From Streptomyces pseudovenezuelae (GTDB lineage Bacteria > Actinomycetota > Actinomycetes > Streptomycetales > Streptomycetaceae): a stretch of DNA of 64,000 nucleotides. Below are positions 26,664-35,108 of this stretch, in pieces (position 1 is the first letter of the stretch; each line of letters begins with the position of its first letter). The stretch lies in the NCBI RefSeq assembly GCF_029892565.1, contig NZ_JARXVH010000002.1:248001-312000 (forward strand), read 5' to 3'. The notes beneath the pieces are model-generated. The model saw nothing but the letters and a program-made list of their open reading frames with translations. It had not been told where the DNA came from and made no database searches. The position numbers and the translations under genes were made by a program.

Positions 26664-27038
26664 TCAGCGCGCCGATTCGACCAGGGCCTGAGTGATCGCC
26701 CGTACGCTGCGCGCGATGTGCTGGAGTTGCAGCACCTCCGCCGCGTAGAGCTTGATCGTGTGCTCGATGACCGACTCGGGCAGGCCCAGGGCGGGCAGGT
26801 CGGCGCGGGCGGTCTGCAGGGCGGTGCGCGCGACCCGGATCTCGTGCTGGACCTGGATCTGCGCGTGACGGGCGAGCAGGACGGGGTGGCGGATCAGGGC
26901 CGGGTAGCTCGCGTAGCGCGCCGGCACCAGCTCGCGCAGCCACTTGGTCGCCGAGCGCTCCCAGTCGTAGCTGCCGGGCGATTTGACCTGGCACGGCCAG
27001 TCCGGGCTGACGCGGGTGGTCGTCATGGGCATGGTCAT
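26664..27038 (-). CDS. Conserved hypothetical protein
   Basis: About 124 residues, largely helical: LREELVPARYASYPALIRHP and the following ARHAQIQVQHEIRVARTALQ suggest a helical bundle. It begins in a run of ATG codons alternating with ACC/CCC (four Met in seven codons). GGAG has a better distance (8) to the second ATG at 27038 than to the first at 27044. The upstream spacer is long and AT-rich with an 8-bp-arm palindrome. No domain recognised. Confidence 0.7.
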   Translation of the reverse strand: MTMPMTTTRVSPDWPCQVKSPGSYDWERSATKWLRELVPARYASYPALIRHPVLLARHAQIQVQHEIRVARTALQTARADLPALGLPESVIEHTIKLYAAEVLQLQHIARSVRAITQALVESAR

Positions 27039-27044
27039 GGTCAT

Positions 27045-27507
27045 CGCTCCAGGATGTGCGGCGTCGTGGAGGGTGGTCCGACGGAGTCGGGCGGCCCCGG
27101 TCTAGGGGATGACCGGGGCCGCCACGGGCCCTCGCACGGGCGAGGCCCTACCGAGCACCCTGGGCGCCGACGCGGGTAGGAGACGGCGGCCCCGAGTGCT
27201 CGCACAGGGGCCCGAGAGGGCAGGCGGTGCCGGCGCGGCGAGAGGTGCGGCGTGCGCATGGGCGGACCGTCGGCTTTCTGCGGGCGGATGGGGCGGTGGG
27301 GACGGGGGCGCGGATGTGTTCCGGAGTGAGCCGGAGCGCGATCCGTGAGCAGTATTTATATATGCCGTCCGCTTTGCAAGGCGCATGAAAACATTCATGC
27401 GTGATATATGGCGGATGATCTGTCTGTGCTACGAAATGACCGAAGTGGCCGACATACTGCCGGGAAAGCCGCAGGTCGCGCCGCCGGGCGACGGTGGTGG
27501 CCGGAGT
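27045..27507. other. 463-base gene-free region with AT-rich promoter segment and palindrome
   Basis: Between the hypothetical gene and the RpiR gene. 27350-27430 is strikingly AT-rich for this genome and holds TATTTATATATG and a second ATATATGGCG. A perfect 8-bp-arm dyad, CGCATGAA-AACA-TTCATGCG (27382-27401), lies there. This looks like the promoter/operator of the 27038 gene. Small frames in the region are poorly supported. Confidence 0.5.
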
Positions 27508-28455
27508 TCAGTCCCTGAGGAAGAACTGGTGCTGGTCGGAGATCTGCTCGTACTCCTCGAGCCGCCCCTGGGTGCGCTCGGGGTCCGCGTCGGTCATGGC
27601 CTGCAGCAGCGCGGCGGCCATCACACCGGGCGCGGCGTAGGAGTCGAAGACCAAGCGGGAGCCGGTCGCGGTGGCGAAGGTGACGTCGGCCTCGTCGGCC
27701 ACCGGCCCGAGCGCCAGGTCCGTGACGAGGGCGACCAGCAGCCCGGCGCTGCGCGCGACCCGGACCGCCGTGAGGGTCTCGTGCGCGTGCCGGGGCATCG
27801 AGAACGCCAGCACCCAGGTGCCGCCCGCCTCGCGCGACTGCAGCAGCGCGTCGTACGCGACGCTGCCGCCCCGCGTCACCAGCCGCACGTCCGGGTGGAT
27901 ACGGCGCGCGGCGTAGGCGAAGTACTCGGCGAGCGAGGCCGAGATACGCAGACCGAGGATGGTCAGCGGGGTCGACTCCGACAGTTTGCGGCCCATCTCG
28001 ATGAGTTGGTCGGGGTCGGCGAAGTCGCGCCGCAGGTTCTCCAGGTTCTCGATCTCGGCGTCGACCGCCGACTGCAGTTCGTTGCTGCCGTTCTCCTCGG
28101 TCGCCGCGGGGCCGCCGGCCAGCGTGCCGAGGGCGATCGACTGGAGCTTCTCCCGCAGCGCCGGGTAGCCGCTGAAGCCCACGGCCGCGGCGAAGCGCGT
28201 CACGGAGGGCTGGCTCACGCCGACGCGCTCGGCGAGATCGGTGATGGAGAGGAACGCGGCCTCGGTGATGTGCTCGATCAGGTACTGGGCGATGCGTCGC
28301 TGGCCCGGGGAGAGCCGGGGCCGGTCGAAGAGGGTCCTGAGCTGGGAGGCCGGGGCGGCCTCGACCTCCGGCGCGGTCTTGCCCGAGGTGATGGCGGATG
28401 CCTGTGCGCGTGCCTGCTGCGGCGATGGCACCGGTGCGCCTCCTTTGTCTCCCAC
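27508..28455 (-). CDS. MurR/RpiR family transcriptional regulator
   Basis: A 315-residue regulator: HTH_6 domain at about residues 40-110 (LSPGQRRIAQYLIEHITEAA, RVGVSQPSVTRFAAAVGFSG) and a SIS sugar-phosphate-isomerase-like effector domain at about 150-285 (TILGLRISASLAEYFAYAAR, AFSMPRHAHETLTAVRVARS). These usually sense phosphosugars or amino-sugar phosphates. GTG start with GAGG about six bases upstream. Two palindromes sit just upstream (28504-28526). Targets are unknown. Confidence 0.9.
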   Translation of the reverse strand: MGDKGGAPVPSPQQARAQASAITSGKTAPEVEAAPASQLRTLFDRPRLSPGQRRIAQYLIEHITEAAFLSITDLAERVGVSQPSVTRFAAAVGFSGYPALREKLQSIALGTLAGGPAATEENGSNELQSAVDAEIENLENLRRDFADPDQLIEMGRKLSESTPLTILGLRISASLAEYFAYAARRIHPDVRLVTRGGSVAYDALLQSREAGGTWVLAFSMPRHAHETLTAVRVARSAGLLVALVTDLALGPVADEADVTFATATGSRLVFDSYAAPGVMAAALLQAMTDADPERTQGRLEEYEQISDQHQFFLRD

Positions 28456-28503
28456 AGTGCCTCAACATAGCTCACACGCTGTCATCACCAGAGCTTGTGG
28501 GAA

Positions 28504-28526
28504 GGCATATGCCGTACTGCGTACGG
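28504..28526. promoter_or_regulatory. Two adjacent palindromes before the RpiR gene
   Basis: GGCATATGCC (28504-28513, perfect) and CCGTAC-TGC-GTACGG (28512-28526) lie 49-71 bases upstream of the RpiR start. They are candidate operator sites, possibly for RpiR itself. Confidence 0.4.
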
Positions 28527-28555
28527 ATGCTCAGGTCGCGCCCCCGGACGTGGTG

Positions 28556-30247
28556 TCACCGCCGGTAGATCGTGATCGAATGACCGACCTCGTCGACCGC
28601 GCGACTGCCGTCGATCAGTTCGGCCAGCCGCCCGCGCGCCTTGGCCACCGACGAGTCCGACACCACCAGCACCCCGTGCGCCTCGGATTCCGGCACCTCA
28701 CGCGGGTCGGACGCCTCGATGCCGTAGTAGGACGGCACGCCGCTGCCCTTGTAGACCAGCCAGATCCGCTCGCCCGCATACCGCTCGCGCAGCCGGTCGG
28801 CGAGCCGTCCCAGGTCCTGGCCCCAGTCCACGTTGGAGTCGTGCAGCCGCAGATGGGTCTTCGCCGGCCCGCCGAACGCCTCGTTGGAGTACGGCAGATA
28901 GTAGGGATACGTCCGCACCGAACTGACCGCGACGAACGCCACCAGCACCCCCGTCACCAGCGGCGCCCACCGCCACCGCACCGCCGGCACGCAACCGGCC
29001 GCCACCGCCAGGAACATCGGCACGAACACGGCGTACCGCGTCCCGAAGTCCCGCGACCCCGTCATGGCCGCACCCAGCAGCACCGCGGCGGGCACGAGCA
29101 CGTACGGCGCCGCGGGCCGCAGCCGGCGCACCGCCACCAGCACGACCGCCCCGCCGCACCACAGCGCGATCATGCCCAGCGGCGTCTTCACCAGCAGCGC
29201 GACCGGCAGGTAGTACCAGAGCGAGCCGGTGTACACGTGCCCGAACAGGAAGCCCTGCCACGGATACGCCTCCATGCCGAACTGGAGGCGCATGCCGTCC
29301 TTGTAGGACCGGGGGAGCGGCAACAGATCCACCGCCAGCTCTTTCAGTCCGTGGACGGCTGGGATCGGGTCCATGGACGACGAGCGCAACCGTGGGTCCA
29401 CCACCAGATAGGACGCCCATACGACGGCCACGGCGGTCCCCGCCACGACGGCCGCTGCCGTGAGCGCCCGCAGGACTGTCTTGCGCCGGTCCTCCGAACC
29501 GGCCTGCCACAGCGACCATGCGGCCAGCGCAAGGAGTACCGGCACGACGGGCAGCACGCTCATCTTCGTGGCCAGGCCCGCCCCGAGCGCGATCCCGGCC
29601 AACGGCACGTACAGGCGCGGCCGTTGGCGTGCGCGCCACAGCAGCCAGGCGGACGTCAGCATGAACCCGGCCGTCGGCACGTCGAGCGTGGCCAGGGAGC
29701 CGTGGGCGACGATGTCGGGGGAGAAGGCGTACAGGGCGAGGGCGGCCAACCCGGCGGTGGCGCCCGCCAGTTCACGGGCGAACGCGAACACGACGAGCCC
29801 GAACAGCAGCGTCAGGACCATCACCGGCAGGCGGGCCCAGAACATCAACCGCCAGGGGTCGTTGCCGGACTCGTACAGCAGGTGCCGCCCGAACTCCCCC
29901 TGGTCGCCCGCGTAAGAGGTGTCGACGTGCGGGTCGGCGACCGCCATCCCGACCGCGATCACCAGCTTGCCGAGCGGCGGGTGTTCGGGGTTGAAGCGGA
30001 TGCGGTGCTCGTGGAGGTAGTCGGCGGCCGTGCCGACGTACACCGGCTCGTCGATGGTCGGCGTCTGCTGGACCGCGGTGGTCGCCATCGCGGCGGCCAG
30101 CTGGCCGAGCAGCAGGACCACGAGCAGCGGCACCAGCCACCGCTTGGCCGGGCGCCGTGCGGGCGTCGCGGCCTTCGGCTCCGGCGGGCTGTCCACGTCG
30201 TCGAGAGTCCCGGGTTCGAGCACCGAGTGCTGTTCCTGCGCCATCAT
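28556..30247 (-). CDS. GT-C family mannosyltransferase-like membrane protein (GT39/ArnT type)
   Basis: A 563-residue integral membrane protein with about 11-12 hydrophobic spans. The signature TPTIDEPVYVG (Asp66-Glu67) in the first extracytoplasmic loop is the GT-C catalytic acid pair of PMT/ArnT-like glycosyltransferases, and the C-terminal soluble-looking DWGQDLGRLADRL segment follows. It probably moves a sugar from a polyprenyl phosphate carrier onto an extracytoplasmic acceptor. Two consecutive ATGs start the frame. The acceptor is unknown. Confidence 0.88.
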   Translation of the reverse strand: MMAQEQHSVLEPGTLDDVDSPPEPKAATPARRPAKRWLVPLLVVLLLGQLAAAMATTAVQQTPTIDEPVYVGTAADYLHEHRIRFNPEHPPLGKLVIAVGMAVADPHVDTSYAGDQGEFGRHLLYESGNDPWRLMFWARLPVMVLTLLFGLVVFAFARELAGATAGLAALALYAFSPDIVAHGSLATLDVPTAGFMLTSAWLLWRARQRPRLYVPLAGIALGAGLATKMSVLPVVPVLLALAAWSLWQAGSEDRRKTVLRALTAAAVVAGTAVAVVWASYLVVDPRLRSSSMDPIPAVHGLKELAVDLLPLPRSYKDGMRLQFGMEAYPWQGFLFGHVYTGSLWYYLPVALLVKTPLGMIALWCGGAVVLVAVRRLRPAAPYVLVPAAVLLGAAMTGSRDFGTRYAVFVPMFLAVAAGCVPAVRWRWAPLVTGVLVAFVAVSSVRTYPYYLPYSNEAFGGPAKTHLRLHDSNVDWGQDLGRLADRLRERYAGERIWLVYKGSGVPSYYGIEASDPREVPESEAHGVLVVSDSSVAKARGRLAELIDGSRAVDEVGHSITIYRR

Positions 30248-30341
30248 CCGCCCCGCGGTGACACCGACCGCGAGGCGGCGGGAGTGATCCGGACCCTTCT
30301 CATGGGCCCTACCTTCGCATCAGCTCCCGCCACCGAGGGCG

Positions 30342-32276
30342 TTACCGCTTCAGGAGTCGTACCGACAGACCGTCCGTCGTGTAGACGGGTACGGCCCGCA
30401 GCCGGTCGGAGTTCAGCTCGACGCGGTCGAATTGTCCGCGCAGCGTGGACGCGGACAGGACGCGTACCGTGCTGCCCGCGGGCGGCGGCTTGTGGGCGTC
30501 GAGCCGCAGCGACAGGACGCTGCCCCGGCCGAGGGTCGCGCGCCGGGTGATCTCCAGGGCGGGTGAGTGGCCCGAGCGCAGGGGCAGCTCCAGGGTGGCC
30601 GACTCCTGCGTGTACAGGCCGTGCACCTGGACGGGCTCGCCCAGGCGCAGGGTGCCGCCCGTCACGCGTACGTCGCCGTGGCCCAGGGCGTGGGAGGAGG
30701 CGGTGGCCAGTACGCCGGCGGTCACCACGGTGCCGCCCGTGTACTTGTTGTGGCCCTCCAGCGTCAGCGTGCCGGTGCCGCGCTTGGTCAGGCCGCCGTC
30801 GCCGTCGATGTCGTTGCGCCAGCTGTCGGCCGCGCCGAAGCCGCCGGCTGCCGCGTCCAGCGTGACGGTGACGTCGCGGTCGAAGGTGCCGTACCCGTCC
30901 GCCGCCGCGAACAGGTTGAGCCGACCCCACTGCTCGAAGCCGTCCAGCATCACGTAGCCCGAGGGCAGTGCCGTCGTGCGCAGCACCTCGCGCCGCTGGG
31001 CCGCGTCCAGGTACGGCAGCCGCGTCTCCAGGAGCACCTCCGCGCCCTTCGGCACGGTCAGGGGCGTGCTGTGGCCCCTGCGGGTCAGCACGTACGTGAA
31101 CTTGGGCTCCACGACACGGGCGTTGGCCTCGCGGTCGGCGTACCGGTCGGTGCCGGTGCCAGCGGAGTGGGCGTAGGCGTACAGGGTGTCGGCCGTGGTG
31201 CCCGTCCGCGCCTCGAAGTAGGCGAGGGCCTGGGCGCGGGCGGCGGCTTTGAGGTCGGCGTTCGCCGGGTCGGCGAGGGTGGCGGCGGCGAGGGCGGTGG
31301 CCATGATGCGGCCGCCGATGACGTCGACGGTGTTGTGCATGCCGGCCACGATCCTGGTGTGGCTCAGTTCCAGGGTCCGGGTCACCAGCTCCTGGAACCG
31401 CTCAGGCACGGCGTACGCGTAGGCCAGGCCCGCCAGGTGGAAGGCGTTGGTGTGGCCGCTGGGGAAGCCGCCGTCGTCGACGGGGGAGGTGCTGCGCTGG
31501 CGCAGGAGTTGAGGCGCCACGATCACCTTGGAGTCGTAGACGGGGAAGCCGAGCGCGTCGACCTTGCCCGTGTCGACGACCTCGCTGTCCTCGTTCATGC
31601 GCCACGGACGCGGGTACTGGTAGGCGTACTTGCCGGGGTTGCCCGACGCGTAGTTGCCGCGCACGGTGTCGACCAGCTCGGCGACCTTGCCGAGCGCCGA
31701 GTCGTGCGAACCGGCGCCGAGCGCGGCACCCGCGGGGGCGTCGGCGGGCACCGCGTCGTTGATCGTGGTCGCGGGCGTGCCGTCGGGGGCGCTGGTGATC
31801 GAAGTGACCGCCAGGGCACCGGACTTGTAGAGGTCGGCCAGCGGACCCAGGGCCGCGATCATCGCGTAGCTCTGGTGCTGGCGGTCGTGGATGAAGGCTT
31901 CCTTGGCCTGGGCGTCCGTGCGCGAGCGGGTGATCTTCGCGCAGTAGCGCATGTTGGCGCGCAGCACCTCGGGCCGGAGCGGTGTGCCGGTGTTCCAGGC
32001 GCCGCCGGTCTTCCACACCTTCGCGAAGCCGCCGAGGATCCGCACGACCGCGTTGGTCTCGGGCGTCAGGTTCGTGATGACGTTGCTCTTGTAGTCGTCG
32101 ACGAACGGGAGCGCCGCGGCCGCGGCCTTGGCGTCGGCGGCGGCCAGCCAGGTGACGAGGGTGGGCGCGGCCAGCACACCGGCCGAGGCGCCCAGCGAGC
32201 TCTTGAGGAACCCCCGCCGGTTGACGGCGAGTCGGCCGGCGGACGAGGGAGAGCGGTGCCCGGCTGGTGACGGCAT
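30342..32276 (-). CDS. Tat-exported PAP2-superfamily phosphatase with autotransporter-type beta repeat
   Basis: A 644-residue protein. A twin-arginine signal (RRGFLK at 20-25) precedes the phosphatidic-acid-phosphatase/haloperoxidase fold: KYAYQYPRPW, PSGHTNAFH (about 271-279) and SHTRIVAGMHNTVDVIGG give the three conserved acid-phosphatase motifs. The C-terminal third contains TLTLEGHNKYTGGTVVTAG, a passenger-associated-transport-repeat-like beta-solenoid segment more usual in surface proteins. Expected to dephosphorylate a phosphoester outside the membrane. The fusion of PAP2 with this repeat is unusual but known in actinobacterial databases from memory only. Confidence 0.85.
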   Translation of the reverse strand: MPSPAGHRSPSSAGRLAVNRRGFLKSSLGASAGVLAAPTLVTWLAAADAKAAAAALPFVDDYKSNVITNLTPETNAVVRILGGFAKVWKTGGAWNTGTPLRPEVLRANMRYCAKITRSRTDAQAKEAFIHDRQHQSYAMIAALGPLADLYKSGALAVTSITSAPDGTPATTINDAVPADAPAGAALGAGSHDSALGKVAELVDTVRGNYASGNPGKYAYQYPRPWRMNEDSEVVDTGKVDALGFPVYDSKVIVAPQLLRQRSTSPVDDGGFPSGHTNAFHLAGLAYAYAVPERFQELVTRTLELSHTRIVAGMHNTVDVIGGRIMATALAAATLADPANADLKAAARAQALAYFEARTGTTADTLYAYAHSAGTGTDRYADREANARVVEPKFTYVLTRRGHSTPLTVPKGAEVLLETRLPYLDAAQRREVLRTTALPSGYVMLDGFEQWGRLNLFAAADGYGTFDRDVTVTLDAAAGGFGAADSWRNDIDGDGGLTKRGTGTLTLEGHNKYTGGTVVTAGVLATASSHALGHGDVRVTGGTLRLGEPVQVHGLYTQESATLELPLRSGHSPALEITRRATLGRGSVLSLRLDAHKPPPAGSTVRVLSASTLRGQFDRVELNSDRLRAVPVYTTDGLSVRLLKR

Positions 32277-32475
32277 TCGTGTGCCTCTCTTGAGTTCTTC
32301 GGCCCTGCGGCCGGGGGGAGTTCGTGCGTGGAGGTGTGGTGCGCGGGACGCGTGGGAGGTACGGATCCGGCGCGTCCCGTTGGTGCCTGAGCGAAGATCT
32401 ACGGCCGGGCCCTGTCCCGTCAGGGCCGGCCCGGCGACCGCGACAAGGCGGCTGCGTGAACGTGGACCGACCGGT

Positions 32476-33399
32476 TCACAGGATCGAACGCGCCAGCCTC
32501 ACGGCGCCCTCGACCGGGGACACCCGCAACGGCTGCGGGCGCGCCCCGGGCACGGACGCGGCGAGCGAGACGGCGAACGCCTCGTACAGCGAGGGTTGGG
32601 CGAGGACCGTGCTGCCCGCGACCACCACGTCGTCCACCGGGACCCCGCGCGCGGCGAGCCGCTCGACGAGCGCGGCCAGCGAGCGGCCGGCCTCGGCGAT
32701 CACGGTACGGGCGATCGTGGAGCCCGCGTCGGCGGCGGCGAACACGAAGGGTGCGCGTCGGCCCCACTCGGCGGAGACGTCCTTGGCGCTCTCCAACGCA
32801 TCGCCCAGCGCCGGGACTTCGGCGACACCGAACGCCTCGACGAGGCCGAGGGCGAGCGCGTCGGGTGCCTCGCCCCGGTCGTGCGCCGCCCACACGGCGC
32901 GCGCGGCGTCCCGGACGAGACCGGCCGCGCCGCCCTCGTCGCCGAGCACCGCGCCCCAGCCACCGACCTGAACGGGGCTGCCGTCGGGCAGTCGGCCCAC
33001 GGCCACGGAACCGGTGCCGGCGACCAGGCCGACGCCCTTGTCCAGGCCCGCGGCGGGCACGAGGAGTTCGGCGTCGCCCACGACCAGCGCGGGCGCGTCG
33101 AAGTGGAGTTGCAGGGCGGTACGGATCTGCGCGCACTGGCGCGGGGTCTCGCAGGCGTGCCCGCCGAGGGCCAGGGCGGACGGACGCGCGCCGGTGGGCA
33201 GGGCGTCCGCGACCAGGGCCGCGAGCCAGCCGGCGGCGGCCAACGGGTCGTGCGGCCGCCAGCCGCTGCTCGTCCGGACGTGATCGGCGACCTCGGCGTC
33301 CCCCGCGAAGGCGCGGAGGTGCGTCTTGGTGCCGCCCACGTCGATACCGACCACAAGAAGGTTCGAGGGGGGTGCGTCCTGCACGGACTCCTCTTTCAT
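32476..33399 (-). CDS. BadF/BadG/NAGK-family sugar kinase
   Basis: A 307-residue ASKHA-fold kinase related to N-acetylglucosamine kinase. Phosphate-1 motif GIDVGGTKT (18-26), LVAGTGSVAVG phosphate-2, GWGAVLGDEGGAAGL and VVAGSTVLAQPSL adenosine motif are all visible. It probably phosphorylates an amino sugar imported by the neighbouring ABC transporter. The ATG at 33399 was taken; a GTG five codons later follows GAGGAG but only three bases away. It is divergent from the ROK regulator and probably shares the palindrome at 33510-33543. Confidence 0.88.
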   Translation of the reverse strand: MKEESVQDAPPSNLLVVGIDVGGTKTHLRAFAGDAEVADHVRTSSGWRPHDPLAAAGWLAALVADALPTGARPSALALGGHACETPRQCAQIRTALQLHFDAPALVVGDAELLVPAAGLDKGVGLVAGTGSVAVGRLPDGSPVQVGGWGAVLGDEGGAAGLVRDAARAVWAAHDRGEAPDALALGLVEAFGVAEVPALGDALESAKDVSAEWGRRAPFVFAAADAGSTIARTVIAEAGRSLAALVERLAARGVPVDDVVVAGSTVLAQPSLYEAFAVSLAASVPGARPQPLRVSPVEGAVRLARSIL

Positions 33400-33509
33400 C
33401 GTTCCGCTGAACCGCGAACGGTGGGCGAACCGTGCCTGGCCGAAGAGGACTTGAAGGAGTAGGGAAGCCCCGGGACGGGCCTCGTGCGGATCACGGCAGG
33501 CGAGTACCG

Positions 33510-33543
33510 TGTACTTCGTTAGGAAGTTAACTAACGAAGTACA
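33510..33543. promoter_or_regulatory. 13-bp-arm perfect palindrome, probable ROK operator
   Basis: TGTACTTCGTTAG (33510-33522) and CTAACGAAGTACA (33531-33543) are exact reverse complements around GAAGTTAA. The central GTTAGGAAGTTAACTAAC part resembles GTTAGGAAA-type ROK operators described in actinobacteria. It lies between the BadF-type kinase and ROK regulator genes and can serve both. Confidence 0.75.
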
Positions 33544-33683
33544 GTGCGTCAAGAGTCATCGCGAACTCGATCACTGGAACGACCTTCCGGGCCGCTGCGT
33601 GGCGGGGACGTGCGACGCAAGGGCATCTCAACGCCGCCTCCCGCGACACCCGGGGAGCGCGGCCCCTGACCCATGGGGGAACT

Positions 33684-34829
33684 GTGGAACACGTCGTGGC
33701 GGAGACCCCCCGCCTGACCGAGAGCGCGAGCGCTGTCTTCGCGGTGCTGGCTCAGGCCGGCAGCGCGACCCGGCCCCAGCTCGCGAGCCTGGCGGGCCTG
33801 TCCAAGCCGACGGTGTCCTCCGCCGTCGCCGAACTGGAGGCCGCCCGGCTGGCCACCCACTCCGGCACCGCCTCCGGCGGCACCGGCCGCTCCGCCGCCG
33901 TATACGGCCTGGGGCCCGCCTCCGGCGCCGTGCTCGCCGTCGACCTCGGTCCCGCCCGGACCCTGGTGCGCGGCTGCGCGCTGGACGGCACTTTGCTGGC
34001 CGAGGCGACCGGCACCCGGGAGGAAGCCGTCGAGGCCGTGCGCGAGGCGCTGGACGCGCTGCCCGTCGGCGCCCCCCTGCGCACCATCGTCGTCGCGGTC
34101 GGCGACGTCACCGCGCCGGACGGCGCCGGCGGCGGCATGCGGCCCGCGACCGCCAAGGCCGGTCCCGTCTTCGACGCCGTGTCCGTCGCGCTGCCGCCCG
34201 GGGTGCCGGTCCACCTGGAGAACAACGTCAACTGCGCAGCCCTCGCCGAGCTGCACGAGGGCGCTGCCCTCGGCAGACGCACCTTCGGCTATCTGCGCAT
34301 CGGCGTGGGCATCGGCCTCGGCATCGTCATCGGCGGCCAGGTGCTGCGCGGGGCCAACGGCGCGGCCGGTGAGCTCGCGCGGCTGCCCTACCCGTGGGAC
34401 GACGACCGTGAGCCGCGCCAGGAGGCCCTGGAGGAGTACGTCGGCGCGCACTCCCTGCTGCGCCGGGCCGCGGCGGCCTGGCGGGACGCCGACGGCCCGT
34501 GCCCGGACAGCGCCGACCAGCTCTTCGCCCTCGCCGCCGAGGGCCGCGAGACGGCCGGCGCGCTCGTCGCCCGGCACGCAGCCGACGTGGGCCGGCTCGC
34601 CGCCGCCGTGGCCGCCGTACTGGATCCGGGACTGATCGTGCTGGGCGGCAGCACCGGCGCGTACCCGCAGCTCCTGCCCGGTGTGCGGGCCGAGCTGGGG
34701 CGGCTGAGCTGGCCCACCGAGGTGGTCAGCAGCACGGTCGGGGACCGCGGCACGGTGGTCGGCGCGGCCCGGCTCGCGGTGGCCAGAGGAGTCCAAACCG
34801 TGACCGAAGCCGCGTGGGTGAAGGATTGA
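33684..34829 (+). CDS. ROK family transcriptional regulator
   Basis: A 381-residue ROK repressor with an N-terminal winged HTH (ATRPQLASLAGLSKPTVSSA, about residues 27-46) and a ROK domain with VHLENNVNCAALAELHEGAA and LRIGVGIGLGIVIGG. The zinc-binding CxCGxxGC cluster is absent, as in the other ROK protein here. It begins at GTG after a GGGGGA site. A perfect 34-base palindrome lies 140 bases upstream and a CUT1 transporter operon follows; it therefore most likely controls sugar uptake, with the BadF-type kinase. Confidence 0.9.
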   Translation: MEHVVAETPRLTESASAVFAVLAQAGSATRPQLASLAGLSKPTVSSAVAELEAARLATHSGTASGGTGRSAAVYGLGPASGAVLAVDLGPARTLVRGCALDGTLLAEATGTREEAVEAVREALDALPVGAPLRTIVVAVGDVTAPDGAGGGMRPATAKAGPVFDAVSVALPPGVPVHLENNVNCAALAELHEGAALGRRTFGYLRIGVGIGLGIVIGGQVLRGANGAAGELARLPYPWDDDREPRQEALEEYVGAHSLLRRAAAAWRDADGPCPDSADQLFALAAEGRETAGALVARHAADVGRLAAAVAAVLDPGLIVLGGSTGAYPQLLPGVRAELGRLSWPTEVVSSTVGDRGTVVGAARLAVARGVQTVTEAAWVKD

Positions 34830-34861
34830 CGGCCTCGGACTCGGTCTGCCAATGTCCGGAC

Positions 34862-34894
34862 AAGCGCTTTCTAAGTCGGCCGGGACGCCGACTT
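34862..34894. promoter_or_regulatory. AAGCGCTT dyad and AAGTCGGC/GCCGACTT hairpin before the CUT1 operon
   Basis: AAGCGCTT (34862-34869) is the core of many LacI-family operators. Immediately downstream, AAGTCGGC and GCCGACTT (34873-34894) form a perfect 8-bp stem, either a terminator of the ROK gene or part of the control region. A further TTTCTTGCAAAAT element stands at 35035-35047. Confidence 0.4.
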
Positions 34895-35108
34895 GGGGTG
34901 AGCCTCCCAGCCCGTACACGACGACGTACGGCAACCGCACGAGGGCGTGCCCGTGCGGTGACGGCCAGGACGGCCGGGGATCTCGCCCCGTGCGGATGAT
35001 GCGGCCGGGCGAGGCCGCGCCCCCGGAATGCGAACTTTCTTGCAAAATGCACCTGTGCCGCCTCAGTCGGCGCCGTGCTCCGTCCCCGATGACGAAATGG
35101 GATCGAAG

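Noticed and set aside
28241..30550. 769-codon plus-strand frame opposite the GT-C gene
   Set aside because: His/Arg/Gln-rich translation with no domain; antisense artefact of codon bias.
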